Positions 19,088 through 29,227 of a DNA stretch of 64,000 nucleotides are shown piece by piece; the stretch's first letter is position 1; each line of letters begins with the position of its first letter. Position numbers and translations under genes: made by a program. The notes beneath the pieces were generated by a model. It searched no databases. It saw only the letters and a list, made by a program, of their open reading frames with translations, and was not told the origin of the DNA. Source of the DNA: Ignavibacteria bacterium (lineage in GTDB: Bacteria > Bacteroidota > Ignavibacteria > Tepidaquicellales > Tepidaquicellaceae); assembly GCA_016710985.1 (NCBI GenBank), contig JADJTX010000035.1:3363-67362 (forward strand). The letters run 5' to 3'.

Positions 19088-19214
19088 TGATATTAAGTTA
19101 TTAATAATAGGCTTAAATTGAAATTACAAATCATAAATAAATTTTTATTTTTTTGAAATCCTATCTTCAAAAATATTTTAGTATATTACTGTCCAATTCA
19201 AAAAAATAAATCAA

Positions 19215-19907
19215 TTGAAAAAAGAAGTTCTTGATAAAGGGTTCATCGAAGTCATAGATAAGCTTGGCTCAGACCTTACTGTCGTAAATTCCGCCCGTGT
19301 TTCGTTCGGAAAACGTAAAGAGAAGTTTGATGAAAGTGACCGGAAGCTTGTAAAGTTCCTGGCAAAAAACAAACACTGGTCCCCCTTCAGGCACATGATG
19401 GTTCAGTTTCATATCAAAGCTCCGGAGTTTGTAATGAGACAATGGTATAAACATGTTGTAGGAATTGAGACATCATCTTCCTCTTCAGCAAAGGATCATG
19501 CCTGGAATGAGATCAGCGGAAGATATGTACCTGTGAGTGATTTTTATGTGCCGTTAAACTGGCGAAGACAGTCTGAAGATAACAAACAGGCATCCGAAGG
19601 GAGCATAGATGATCAGGAATCCGGCAATGAAATTTTCAGAACTGCAATGGAGCAGATTTTAAATTCTTATCAGAAACTTCTTGATATTGGTGTTGCAAAA
19701 GAGCAGGCAAGGATCCTGCTTCCTTTAAATCAATATACCGAAGTTTACTGGACTGCTTCATTTCAGGCTATAATGAATTTTATAGATTTACGTGATGAGT
19801 CTACAGCGCAGTGGGAAATACAGCAATATGCAAGAGCTCTGAAAGAACTTATGTTTGACATCTATCCTGAAACTACAAAGATCTGGTTCGATGTAAACAG
19901 CGGCTGA
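19215..19907 (+). CDS. thyX: Flavin-dependent thymidylate synthase ThyX
   Basis: 230 residues, intact. It makes dTMP from dUMP with FAD and methylene-tetrahydrofolate. The key region is MRQWYKH (74-80) followed by WNEISGRY (97-104). The classic RHRxxSxNExSxRY signature is here stretched by an insertion holding five serines (88-91 and neighbours). A KHVVG-type variant of this kind is known in ThyX proteins from several phyla. HWSPFRHMMVQFHIKAP upstream and the late SFQAIMNFIDLRDESTAQWEIQQYA also match. The start at 19215 is TTG; no ATG is available nearby. Presumably it replaces ThyA in this organism. Confidence 0.9.
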   Translation: MKKEVLDKGFIEVIDKLGSDLTVVNSARVSFGKRKEKFDESDRKLVKFLAKNKHWSPFRHMMVQFHIKAPEFVMRQWYKHVVGIETSSSSSAKDHAWNEISGRYVPVSDFYVPLNWRRQSEDNKQASEGSIDDQESGNEIFRTAMEQILNSYQKLLDIGVAKEQARILLPLNQYTEVYWTASFQAIMNFIDLRDESTAQWEIQQYARALKELMFDIYPETTKIWFDVNSG

Positions 19908-19951
19908 TAATGAGTTGAGATTTAGATATTTTTTTGATTTTACTTTATGTA

Positions 19952-20851
19952 TCAATTCCCTGTAAAGATACTTTTCAAAACCTGTCCTGCAATGTTGGGA
20001 TTTTCCTTAAAACGCCTGATCGAATACTCATACCACCTTTGTCCGAATGGCACATAGATCCTCATCCGGTGACCTTTTGCGACTGCATCTTCCCGTAATT
20101 TTTCCTGAACTCCCAGGAGCATTTGAAATTCATATTCATCCTTGCTAAGCTTCATTTCCTTCACAATCTTCACAGATTCCTTTAATAAGTATTCATCATG
20201 AGTTGCAATACCAACATACGATTTTTTTTCGAGTGCAAGCCTGAGTATTTTTAAAAAATTCTGTCTGATTTCATCTCCGTTTTTAAAAGCAACTTCCTCA
20301 CGCTCAACATAAATACCTTTACAAATTCTGAAATTAGCTCCAATTTCAGTCAGTCTTAAAATATCTTTTTCGCTTCTCCTTAAATAAGCCTGAATAACGA
20401 TCCCTACATTATCAAATTTTTTCCTGGATTCTTCAAAAATTTTTATGGTTAAATCAGTAACTGTAGAATCCTCCATGTCAATTCTTACAAATCTGTTTAC
20501 ATTTTTTGCTTTATTAAGAATTTCAGATACAAGACTCAGACAGAAATCATAATCAATCTGAAGCCCCAGCATAGTGAGTTTTATGGAAAGATTACAATCA
20601 AGATTGTTTTTGTGAATGGCTTCTAATACAGCAATGTTTTCATCTTTAGATTTGACAGCTTCATCTTTATCAGAAATGGATTCTCCGAGTACATCCATAG
20701 TAGCCATAAGCTTTTTGTCATTTAGGTTTTTGACTGTGCTTACTGCATCAGACAACTTGTCGCCCGCAATGTATTTATTAGCAAATATTTTTACAACTCC
20801 CTTTGGCAATACCTGAATAGTAGGAACTAAGACTTTATTTATTATATTCAT
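19952..20851 (-). CDS. Proline dehydrogenase
   Basis: 299 residues, the size of monofunctional ProDH. FAD-dependent TIM-barrel motifs: RFVRIDMEDS, GIVIQAYLRRSEKDI, RICKGIYVE, GIATHDEYL, EFQMLLGV and the substrate-binding YVPFGQRWYEYSIRRF. It oxidises proline to pyrroline-5-carboxylate at the membrane. The second enzyme of the pathway, P5C dehydrogenase, is not next to it; the only aldehyde dehydrogenase in the window (30932) lacks its catalytic part. It converges with thyX, with about 45 bp between the stops. Intact. Confidence 0.9.
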   Translation of the reverse strand: MNIINKVLVPTIQVLPKGVVKIFANKYIAGDKLSDAVSTVKNLNDKKLMATMDVLGESISDKDEAVKSKDENIAVLEAIHKNNLDCNLSIKLTMLGLQIDYDFCLSLVSEILNKAKNVNRFVRIDMEDSTVTDLTIKIFEESRKKFDNVGIVIQAYLRRSEKDILRLTEIGANFRICKGIYVEREEVAFKNGDEIRQNFLKILRLALEKKSYVGIATHDEYLLKESVKIVKEMKLSKDEYEFQMLLGVQEKLREDAVAKGHRMRIYVPFGQRWYEYSIRRFKENPNIAGQVLKSIFTGN

Positions 20852-20896
20852 ATATGTTCATGGTTTTTATAATATTACAATTAGTAATTTAAGAAT

Positions 20897-21283
20897 TTAT
20901 AAATCCTCAATATTCTTTCTTCCGGCAAATCCATCTTTTATTCTGTGCCAATAATCAATGTTTTCTTCTCCCAACAAATAGCAAAGATAAACTTCTTCTC
21001 CGTTATTCCTGATATGAGGAAAATCTATTAGACCATTATCTATTCCTTTTATTATTATTCCCTTTTCGGATATTTGATGAATTAGTTTAATTAATTCTTC
21101 AAGATCTTCCGGAAATTTGCCTGTTCCGTTCGGACCTATTCCGCCAAAATACTGATGTTGATAAATATCATACCCTCTTTCATCAAGTTTGTTTTTAAGC
21201 CGGATTATATCTGATAAAAAAATTTTAATTTGAGGTAGAAGATTTTTTGCTTCCGAAAGTGAGAAATGCTTTTGATGAAACAT
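20897..21283 (-). CDS. DUF2203 family protein
   Basis: 128 residues. The family pattern is plain: FSLSEAKNLLPQIKIFL at the start, a helical middle, then GLIDFPHIRNNGEEVYLCYLLGEENIDYWHRI and FAGRKNIEDL. Function unknown in all members; the conserved D-F-P, C-Y/W and Y-W-H positions suggest a ligand or metal site. It sits 45 bp upstream of the proline dehydrogenase on the same strand and could share its transcript. Confidence 0.82.
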   Translation of the reverse strand: MFHQKHFSLSEAKNLLPQIKIFLSDIIRLKNKLDERGYDIYQHQYFGGIGPNGTGKFPEDLEELIKLIHQISEKGIIIKGIDNGLIDFPHIRNNGEEVYLCYLLGEENIDYWHRIKDGFAGRKNIEDL

Positions 21284-21344
21284 CAGGCTTATTGAATTTA
21301 TAATAAAATAATAAATTTTTTTATTTTATAATATTCCATTAAGA

Positions 21345-21385
21345 ATAACAAAAGCATCCCTGAATTTCCGGAATGCTTTAGTTAT
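21345..21385. terminator. Imperfect hairpin, possible terminator
   Basis: ATAAC-AAAAGCATCCC pairs with CCGGAATGCTTTA-GTTAT around a 7-nt loop, with bulges. It lies between the T9SS cargo gene (ending at 21617) and the DUF2203 gene. Flanks are AT-rich but no clean U-tract follows, so confidence is limited. Confidence 0.45.
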
Positions 21386-21616
21386 CGAGAGGAGATTTTA
21401 AAAGTCTGCTTTTTAAATTAGAAATTCTAAATTATTTGTGTCAATTACGGTATCGGCAAATGTTTGCTAATATAAATATTTTTATAGCATTTCTTAAATT
21501 TTATTACTAAGTTGTATGTGTTTTAAAACATCCTTGAATCCCCTCCTTTCCCTGAGAGGGGATGTGACAAGAAAGACCCAACCCTCATTAAATCTGACTT
21601 GTTTCCAAGGACGTTA

Positions 21617-22323
21617 TTATTTTAGCAAAATCATTTTTCTGTTCTCAGTAAAATTACCCGCATTCAAACTGTAAATATATATTCCGCTTGGTAAATCACC
21701 GGCGTTAAACTCTACTTCATTGATTCCCTGATTAAGATGTCTGTTGTCAACTAAAGTAGCAACATCAGCTCCGTTCATGCTGTAAATCTTTAAAGTAACT
21801 TCAGAAGTTTCAGGCAATTCAAATCTGATTAAAGTTGACGGATTAAACGGATTAGGAAAATTCTGATTTAATGTAACATTATTTTTTCTTCTAAATTTAA
21901 ATTTCCCTGGGATTTATTGCTTATCAACTTTTCAACTTTTATAATAATCTCATTTTCACCGGATCTGTTTTTTAAAGCTAAGTCATAATCTATTACTTTC
22001 TTTTCAAATGGATTCTGAATGTTATCAATTTCATTCGGATATGCCATAATTTTTATTCCGTTAGCAGTTAAAGGCGGTACTGAAATTTTAAATTCTCCAT
22101 TTGGATTAATTGTAGTTTTTTCAATTACTACTTCAGTTTTGCTTAATTCGGAATACATAAAAACTTTGATATTACCTTCACTCACTGGGGTTAAATTATC
22201 AGAGTACAAGACTTTTCCGTAAATGTATTTATCAGTTGCTGTTGCTTCATTCTGTTGACTTAACAACAAACCGCTTACAATTAAAAGCAGCAGAATCAGA
22301 TATTTCTTACTAGTGTTTTTCAT
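21617..22323 (-). CDS. Secreted protein with type IX secretion sorting domain, one frameshift
   Basis: About 236 residues after restoring one A in the A-run near 21878. The join then reads LEEKNNVTLNQNFPNPFNPS. A signal peptide (LILLLLIVSGLLL, about 8-20) is followed by a carboxypeptidase-regulatory-like beta domain (IYGKVLYSDNLTPVSEGNIKVF), a linker with the FPNPFNPST motif common in Ignavibacteria, and a C-terminal sorting domain ending SGIYIYSLNAGNFTENRKMILLK in part (LPSGIYIY, KMILLK). The sorting domain directs export by the type IX system and attachment to the surface. No T9SS machinery gene is recognisable beyond the candidates at 13-15 kb. A TrmB-type regulator gene lies 39 bp upstream. 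Confidence 0.85.
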
Positions 22324-22362
22324 TTTTTTTCTCCTCCAGATAAAAAATGTTTAATTTATAAA

Positions 22363-23274
22363 TTAAGAATTAATATAATTTAATTTAGGGCTTATCTTTT
22401 TTGATAATGCTTTTGGGCTCTTGGTTTCTGACAATTTCATTTCACCTATTGTAATTGAATTACTCCAGTAAAAATCAAAAAGATCTATCATTCTGTTTGC
22501 ATAAGCTTCATTATTAATTATAATGTCTGCATTATTGTGTCTCGGAACATTTTTATCCTGAATGTTTGTAAAAACAATTTTTCTGTCAAATATAGTCATA
22601 TTGGGTAATTCGGATTTTGAAATTCTCACCTGTTCACCGGATTTTTCAAACCTGCTGCAAATTCTCAGCAGATCGTCAAGAGTTGCATTTTGTCTTGTTT
22701 CATCCTTTATAATCTTAAAATTCAGACTGGCTTCGTAAATTGATTTTATTACTCCGCCTCTTTTGAAAAATTCTTTGGCTCTCAGATCAAGTTCTTCTGA
22801 AACATATCCTTCAAGCCTTATCATGAATAAAATTTCTTCCTTTGCATTATTAAATAGCTCTATGAATTTTGCCTGTCTGTGTTTGTTGTACCCTCTTATT
22901 AATTCAATGTTAACATTGTTTACACTATCTGCAACTTCTGATTTATGTAATAATTCAAATTCTTTAAAAGTTGCTTTTAAGTTTTCAATTTTTATCTGAT
23001 TGTTCTGACTGATCTCCTTAGCTATCTTATCACCAATCACACGTGGATCTATCATTTCATATTTCAATATTGTATTGGTCTCAATCTCATTGCAAAATCC
23101 CCGAGCAGTAAATGATTTTAATATTTCGTAAACCGCTGTTCTCCTAATATTTGCTTTATCTGCTATTTCCGAAGCACTTAAGTCCGCTCCTTTTAAAAGT
23201 ACCAGAAATATCTTCGATTCGTATTCTTTAAATCCAATTTCCTGTAACCTGTATATTAAATCTTTAGATTGCAA
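22363..23274 (-). CDS. TrmB-family transcriptional regulator
   Basis: 303 residues. The N-terminal winged helix (about 1-75) has the TrmB pattern: LQEIGFKEYESKIFLVLLKG, SASEIADKANIRRTAVYEIL (recognition helix), then the wing. A coiled segment (about 90-115) and a PLD-like or sugar-binding effector domain follow (ELIRGYNKHRQAKFIELF, MTIFDRKIVFTN). The start is a TTG at 23274, without a clear ribosome-binding site; no ATG is available. Promoter-region palindromes (see the operator) suggest self-regulation. The only close gene is the T9SS cargo protein downstream. Confidence 0.75.
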   Translation of the reverse strand: MQSKDLIYRLQEIGFKEYESKIFLVLLKGADLSASEIADKANIRRTAVYEILKSFTARGFCNEIETNTILKYEMIDPRVIGDKIAKEISQNNQIKIENLKATFKEFELLHKSEVADSVNNVNIELIRGYNKHRQAKFIELFNNAKEEILFMIRLEGYVSEELDLRAKEFFKRGGVIKSIYEASLNFKIIKDETRQNATLDDLLRICSRFEKSGEQVRISKSELPNMTIFDRKIVFTNIQDKNVPRHNNADIIINNEAYANRMIDLFDFYWSNSITIGEMKLSETKSPKALSKKISPKLNYINS

Positions 23275-23308
23275 TATTGTTGTCTTTTAAAGTTAATGCA
23301 ATATTGCA
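23271..23308. promoter_or_regulatory. Candidate TrmB operator: two GCAATATTG sites
   Basis: A perfect 12-bp palindrome TGCAATATTGCA lies at 23297-23308, and a second GCAATATTG lies at 23271-23279 overlapping the TTG start of the regulator. Site centres are about 27 bp apart. The position just before a regulator gene suggests autorepression; this is inferred. Confidence 0.5.
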
Positions 23309-23424
23309 ATAAATAATATTTTATGTCAATAGATTTTTTATGACCTTAAATAATTTTTTTTGTAACTGACTCACATATATTTGACACTTAAAAAAAATCC
23401 TGTGACAAAATTTTGAATGAGTTA

Positions 23425-26008
23425 TTACTTAACTACAATGTTCACCATTTTATTTTTTACCGTAATTATTTTTACTATTTGTTTTCCCAGTATGAATTTC
23501 TTAACATTTTCATTATACAATGCTTCATCTTCTAAGGTGTGTTCATCACTGTCAAATTTAAATTCCTTTTTTGCTCTCATCTTTCCGTTCACCTGAAAAA
23601 TAACTGTTACATTCTCTTCCTTTATATATTCTTCATCATACTGAGGCCATGGAACGAACGCGATTGTGTCTGTATTTCCCAATCTTTCCCATAACTCTTC
23701 AGCTATATGAGGAGCAAACGGTGATAATAACAATATTAAATTTTCAACTGAGACCTTACTGATTTTTTCAAACTTGTATAATTCATTTACGTAAATCATC
23801 ATATAAGAAATTGCAGTGTTAAATTTTAAATCCAATTCATCTATGTCTTCTGTAACTTCCTTAATTGTTTTATGCATCAGCTTTTTCAATCTGTCATCCG
23901 GAGCTTCATCGGTAATGTTTTCCTTTATTTTACCGGTATTCTCATCTACAATCAATCTCCATACTCTGTTTAAAAATCTGTTTAGTCCCTCAATTCCCTT
24001 AGTGCTCCAGGGTTTAGTTGCTTCAAGAGGACCCATAAACATCTCGAATAATCTCATTGAATCAGCTCCGTAATCCCTGATCACATCATCCGGATTAATT
24101 ACATTACCTCTGGACTTACTCATCTTTACTCCATCCTCACCTAATATCATACCCTGATTAAATAATTTTCCGAATGGTTCCTTGTATGAAACATATCCAA
24201 GGTCATATAATATTTTATACCAAAATCTCGCATATATCAAATGTAATACCGTATGCTCTGCTCCTCCAATATAAAGATCAATCGGCATCCAGAATTTTTC
24301 TTTTTCCCTATCACAAAACGTGTCTTCATTATTCGGATCAAGATACCTTAAGTAATACCAGCAGGAACCCGCCCATTGCGGCATTGTATTTGTTTCGCGT
24401 TTAGCTTTTCTGCCGGTTTGTTTGTCAACAGTGTTCACCCAAAAATCTATTGTTGCCAATGGAGATTCTCCTGTCCCGCTTAACTTGTAAGATTCTACTT
24501 CAGGTAATTTTAACGGTAATTCACTTTCATCCAAAGCTTTGAATGTTCCGTCTTCAAAATGCAGAATTGGAAACGGCTCACCCCAGAATCTCTGTCTGGA
24601 AAATAGCCAGTCCCTTAATTTATAACTAACTGTCTTTTTACCGATGCCTTTTTCCTCTACCATTTCGATAATTTTTTTTATTGCAGCTTCTGAATTCAAA
24701 CCATCCAAGAAATCCGAGTTTATAGAAAATCCAAATCCCGTATAACATCGTTCACCATTTTTTATACTTTCAGCAAACTTATTTAACTCATCGCCTTTAT
24801 AATTTTGAGGAACAACTACCGGTAAAATCTCCAGATTATATTTTCTTGCAAATTCATTATCCCTTTCATCATGCCCGGGAACCCCCATAATTGCCCCCGT
24901 TCCATAATTTGCTAATACATAATCAGCTATTAATATTGGTACTTCCCTTCCATTAAAAGGGTTTAAAGCAAACGCTCCGGTAAATTCACCTGTTTTGTTT
25001 TTTGACAGTTCCGTTCTTTCCATATCTGATTTCTTTTCTGCCTTCTCAAGATATGATTTTATGCTGTCATGTTTTTCATCGGTTGTTATTTCTTTAACAA
25101 GAGGATGCTCCGGCGCTAGTATTATATATGTTGCACCAAAAATTGTATCCGGTCTTGTCGTAAAAACTTCAATGTCTTGCTCTACATTCAGCTTTGAACT
25201 TATTGTTTTAAATTTTATTGAAGCTCCTTCACTTCTGCCAATCCAGTTTCTCTGAAGTTCTTTTATGTTGTTAGGCCAGTTCAATTCATCAAGATCTTTC
25301 AGTAACCTGTCTGCATACTTTGTTATTCTTAAATTCCATTGCTTCATATTTTTTCTTATAACAGTAAATCCTTTCTCTATTTGTTCAGGCACTTCTTCAT
25401 TTGACAAAACTGTACCCAGCTCAGGACACCAGTTTACAGGCACTTCCGCCAGATAGGCAAGTCTTTTGGAATTTATGAAATCAAATTTTTCTCTTTCGGT
25501 CAATCCTTCCGGAATTTTAAGATCAGAGACAGGTTTCGCTTTGTTTTCATTATCATCATAATAAGAATTGAATATCTTCAGAAAAAGCCACTGAGTCCAT
25601 TTAAAATACTTTTCCTCTGATGTATTTATTTCCCTTTCCCAATCATAGGAAAAACCAAATGCCTTTAACTGCTTCTTGAATTTTCCAACACATTCTGCCG
25701 TTCTGATCTTCGGATGAATTCCGTTTTCAGCGCATACTGCTCAGTCGATAATCCGAAAGCGTCCCATCCCATCGGGTGCATTATATTAAATCCTTTCATT
25801 CTTTTAAAACGTGCTATGATGTCCGTAGCAGTATATCCCTCTGGATGACCGGCGTGTAAACCATCGCCGCTTGGATACGGAAACATATCAAGCACATAAT
25901 ATTTTTTTTTGGTATGGTCAAGCTCAATTATTTCAGGCGTCCTGAAAGTCCTGTTTTCTTCCCAGTATTTTTGCCATTTCTTTCTATTTCTGTAAAGTTG
26001 TATTTCAA
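23425..26008 (-). CDS. leuS: Leucyl-tRNA synthetase, two frameshifts
   Basis: About 861 residues after joining, normal for bacterial LeuRS. The HIGH motif appears as PYPSGDGLHAGHPEGY, the editing domain has the conserved TRPDTIFGATY and GTGAIMGVPGHDERD, and the KMSKS loop is GVKMSKSRGNVINPD. Breaks lie near 25725 (after YALKT, restoring GIHPKIRTAECVGKFKKQ) and near 25978 (an A run, restoring ERKWQKYWEE). The start is probably the TTG at 26008, giving MKYNFTEIERKWQ, the family's usual N-terminus. An essential single-copy gene, so the breaks should be sequence errors. The stop lies 150 bp from the TrmB regulator start. Confidence 0.93.
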
Positions 26009-26095
26009 ATTTTTGTATTTTAATTTTTTAAATAAATCGATCTTACGATCCGGGATTTTTAATTCCGGATTTCCGCTTTAAATTTTTGCTGATTA

Positions 26096-26542
26096 CTATT
26101 TAAATAAATTCCGGGTTTGTTTAAGCTCTTCTTCAGAAGCCTGGGGTCCTAATTGCGTTGTAATGTAGCCCTGATAATTATCGAAAAAATCCTTTCCTTT
26201 GAAAGCATTTCTTTAAATGAAGAAGTGAGTCCGTGTAACGGATACAGTTTAATGAGCATGATTAATACCCATCCCTTCCATTACAAGCGCTGTCCTTTTC
26301 ACATTGAGCTTTTCATCTATAAGTTTGCTTATGTGTTTTGCAGCAAGAAAAAACTTTGAGTATAATTCATCATTCAAATCAGAGGCATACGAATCATAAT
26401 GCTCCTTTGTCAGTACCAGCGTCATTCCACGGGTATTTGGAAAAACGTCAAGTATTGCAAGAAAGTTTTCATCTTCATAAATTTTATACGAAGGTATTTC
26501 TCCTTTCACGATTTTACAGAATATGCAATTTGGGTTACTCAT
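26096..26542 (-). CDS. HIT family hydrolase, two frameshifts
   Basis: About 149 residues. CIFCKIVKGEIPSYKIYED at the N-terminus and RGMTLVLTKEHYDS are typical histidine-triad sequence. The triad region NHAHIKLYPLHG spans a one-base break near 26261, and a second break near 26205 (T run) restores KDFFDNYQGYITTQLGPQ and the end LKQTRNLFK. I chose the ATG at 26542 (MSNPNCIFC) over one 81 bp upstream because it matches family starts. HIT proteins hydrolyse nucleoside phosphoramidates or dinucleoside polyphosphates. It lies about 90 bp upstream of leuS on the same strand. Confidence 0.82.
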
Positions 26543-26955
26543 TATTTTAAAATAAGGTAAATATATTTTATTTTCAGTGGAATTTGAAAAATAGAATTGA
26601 TTTACTGTTAAATCCTGTCTCAAACGGAAAAGAATTATTACAATAGATAAAAGTGTCCGAATAAATTTCGTGGTTAATTATAAATTCACTTTTTTTAGAA
26701 AGTTGACAATACTGATTTAACGGATAATCGCTGATTTTCTAAAAAGTTAATTAACAGATTTTCGAACCCTTATTATAATGATACCGTTTTTCTACTAATA
26801 ATGAACTCCGCTATTTTTCCGTATATATCCGCGTGATCCGCGTTCTTTCTTAAACTTGTACGAAAGTGATAAGTCATTATATGCTATTATATGCATTCAA
26901 CGATTTATTAAATTGAAAATCCGGTTTAATAGAAGTATATTTATTTTAATAAAAT
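26543..26955. other. Divergent intergenic region of 413 bp
   Basis: No gene seen. It separates the HIT gene (left) from yggS (right), so it should hold both promoters. It is AT-rich with no repeat array and no clear hairpin. Confidence 0.5.
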
Positions 26956-27654
26956 ATGGTGCTGGAGAAGAATCTATTAACTGTCAAATCCAAAATAAGC
27001 GAGATCTGCAGCAGGATTGACAGGGACCCCGATGAAATAAAAATTATTGCCGTAAGTAAGACATTTCCTTTTTCGAAGATAACGGAACTTAATTCCATTG
27101 GTCAGACTGACTTCGGCGAAAACAAGGTTAGTGAGCTTAGAAGCAAATATTATCACATTTCGTTTCAACACCCTGAAAAGATAAACTGGCATTTGATCGG
27201 ACATCTTCAAAGTAATAAAGTAGAGGACGTAGTCGCCTTTATAAGCCTGATTCATTCAGTGGATACATTAAAACTGGCTCAGAGAATTGATACCAGTGCA
27301 AAGAAAATAAACCGGATAATTGAAATTCTTGTACAGGTAAACACCAGTAATGAACCTCAAAAGTACGGAGTCAGTGTTGAAGAAGCTGCCGCACTCTGCC
27401 TGCAGATTTCTTCACTGGAAAATGTAAGAGTCAAAGGATTAATGACAATTGCGAAACTGACAAATGACACTGAAATCATTCGCGAAAGTTTCAGGAAATT
27501 AAAGTCATTGTATGATATGCTTAAACCCAATATGGAAGATTTCGAATATTTATCAATGGGAATGTCAAATGACTATGAAATTGCTCTTGAAGAAGGCTCT
27601 AATATGCTGAGAATCGGAAGCGCTATTTTTGGGGAAAGAAAAAAAGATGATTAA
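26956..27654 (+). CDS. YggS/PROSC-type pyridoxal-phosphate homeostasis protein
   Basis: 232 residues, intact. Alanine-racemase-like TIM barrel. The PLP lysine is in IIAVSKTFP (about residue 36). Then QTDFGENKVSEL, WHLIGHLQSNKV, IHSVDTLKLA, RVKGLMTIA and FEYLSMGMSNDYEIALEEGSN follow in family order. These proteins bind PLP without catalysing a known reaction and keep vitamin B6 and amino acid pools balanced. It is followed after 24 bp by a DivIVA-like gene, an order widely conserved beside cell-division genes. Confidence 0.92.
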   Translation: MVLEKNLLTVKSKISEICSRIDRDPDEIKIIAVSKTFPFSKITELNSIGQTDFGENKVSELRSKYYHISFQHPEKINWHLIGHLQSNKVEDVVAFISLIHSVDTLKLAQRIDTSAKKINRIIEILVQVNTSNEPQKYGVSVEEAAALCLQISSLENVRVKGLMTIAKLTNDTEIIRESFRKLKSLYDMLKPNMEDFEYLSMGMSNDYEIALEEGSNMLRIGSAIFGERKKDD

Positions 27655-27678
27655 AACTAAATTCTTAATTTAAATACC

Positions 27679-28255
27679 ATGAACATAATTTCACCTAAAG
27701 ACATTAAGAAAACTGATTTCAAAAAAACTTTCCGGGGGTATGATTCAAATGAAGTGGATGCATTTCTTGAAACTCTCAGTCTTAGGTATGAAAGAATTTT
27801 TGAAGAGAATATAAATTTAACTGATAAGCTAAAAGCACTGTCAACAGATATAGATGTTTACAAAGAAAATGAGGCTACTCTGCAGCGGGCAATAGTAAAG
27901 GCACAGGACCTCGCTGAAGAAATATTGGGAAATGCAAAGAAAAAAGCAGAGAACATCACAAAAGAAGCCGAGTTAAATGCACAGAAAATTTTACAGGAGA
28001 ATGAAAAGATCTGCTGACGAAAAACAGGATCTCGAAGAATTGAAATTAAGGAATGATAAACTCGTCGAAGATGTAAAACTATTTTTCATGGAAAAACTTA
28101 ATGAGATGGATGAATTTATCAAATCAAGAAATGTTTATAAAATGGAGCTTACAAAGAATGATCATTACGAACATGACACAGAATCAGAAGCAGAGCAAGA
28201 AGTCAAGATGAAAAAAATTTCCATTAACACCGCCAACTCAAACTTCTCGGAGTAA
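27679..28255 (+). CDS. DivIVA-domain protein, one frameshift
   Basis: About 192 residues after joining 27679-28017 to 27977-28255 near 28006. The N-terminus is the DivIVA signature: ISPKDIKKTDFKKTFRGYDSNEVDAFLE. A long coiled coil with KAQDLAEEILGNAKKKAEN follows. Family members mark curved membrane at poles and septa and recruit division or wall proteins. The charged C-terminal part (about 165-192) is not conserved. It lies between yggS and a purine nucleoside phosphorylase gene on the same strand, with spacers of 24 and 16 bp, so these form an operon. Confidence 0.85.
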
Positions 28256-28271
28256 TATTCTTAAAACCCAA

Positions 28272-29072
28272 ATGACAGGCAAACACAATGAAGCAATTGA
28301 TTTTTTAAAAGAGCGGCATAACGAAGAATTTCCGGTAGGAATTATTTTAGGCACCGGACTCGGAGGTCTGGTAAAAGATATAAATGTAAAATCAGAAATA
28401 GACTATTCTGAAATTCCGAACTTTCCTGTTTCAACTGTAGAATCTCATTCGGGTAAATTAATTTTCGGTACGCTGTCAGGAAAAAATATTGTTGCAATGA
28501 AGGGCAGGTTTCACTTCTATGAAGGTTATTCAATGGATGAAGTCACATTTCCAGTTAATGTTCTGAAATACCTCGGTGTAAAGTATTTAATTGTTTCAAA
28601 TGCCTGCGGAGCTCTGAATCCGAAATTCAGAAGAACAGATCTTATGATAATGACCTCTCACATTAATCTTTTATTCGATACCCCTTTAAAAAATAAACTG
28701 GTTTCATTTACAGACGGCGGAAATTTTTATTCAAAGAATCTGATAAAGCTTGCCGAAGAAACCGCGCTTGAGAATGAGATCCCCGTTCAAAAAGGAGCCT
28801 ATGCTCCGGTGCAGGGACCGAATCTTGAAACAGCTGCCGAGTACAGAATGATAAGAAATTTTGGCGGCGATACTGTAGGCATGTCAACTATTCCTGAAGC
28901 AATGATCGCAAACAATCTCGGTATGGAAGTTCTCGGACTTTCGATAATCACTGATGAAGGATTTCCCGATACGCTGCAGGTTGCTCTGCTGCCGCACATA
29001 CTTGAAGCCGCTGCCATTGCTGAGCCGAAGCTGACATTGCTGATTAAGAAACTTGTAGAAAAAATAGTATAA
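28272..29072 (+). CDS. Purine nucleoside phosphorylase (trimeric family)
   Basis: 266 residues, intact. Motifs of the high-molecular-mass trimeric PNP/MTAP family: IILGTGLGGLV for phosphate, SHSGKLIFG, MKGRFHFYEGY, VSNACGALNP, GAYAPVQGPNLETAAEYRM with the base-contacting Glu, VGMSTIPEA with the ribose Met, and SIITDEG at the Asn/Asp position. It splits purine nucleosides with phosphate into base and ribose-1-phosphate. A degenerate paralogue follows at 29228. A 9-mer array begins at its stop codon. Confidence 0.9.
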   Translation: MTGKHNEAIDFLKERHNEEFPVGIILGTGLGGLVKDINVKSEIDYSEIPNFPVSTVESHSGKLIFGTLSGKNIVAMKGRFHFYEGYSMDEVTFPVNVLKYLGVKYLIVSNACGALNPKFRRTDLMIMTSHINLLFDTPLKNKLVSFTDGGNFYSKNLIKLAEETALENEIPVQKGAYAPVQGPNLETAAEYRMIRNFGGDTVGMSTIPEAMIANNLGMEVLGLSIITDEGFPDTLQVALLPHILEAAAIAEPKLTLLIKKLVEKIV

Positions 29073-29227
29073 GTGTATAGAGTGTATAGAGTGTGTGGAG
29101 TGTGTGGAGTGTGTGGAGTGTGTGGAGTGTATAGAGTGTGTGGAATGTATAGAAGTGTGTGGAGTGTACAAAACTTAAAGAACTTAAAGAACTTAAAGAA
29201 CTTAACGAACTTAAACGAACTTAAACA
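29073..29227 (+). repeat. Two 9-bp tandem arrays between the PNP paralogues
   Basis: The first array, GTGTATAGA/GTGTGTGGA units (about 10), starts right after the TAA of the first PNP. The second, AACTTAAAG/AACTTAACG units (about 7), ends 2 bp before the ATG of the second PNP. The whole spacer is repeat. Confidence 0.9.
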
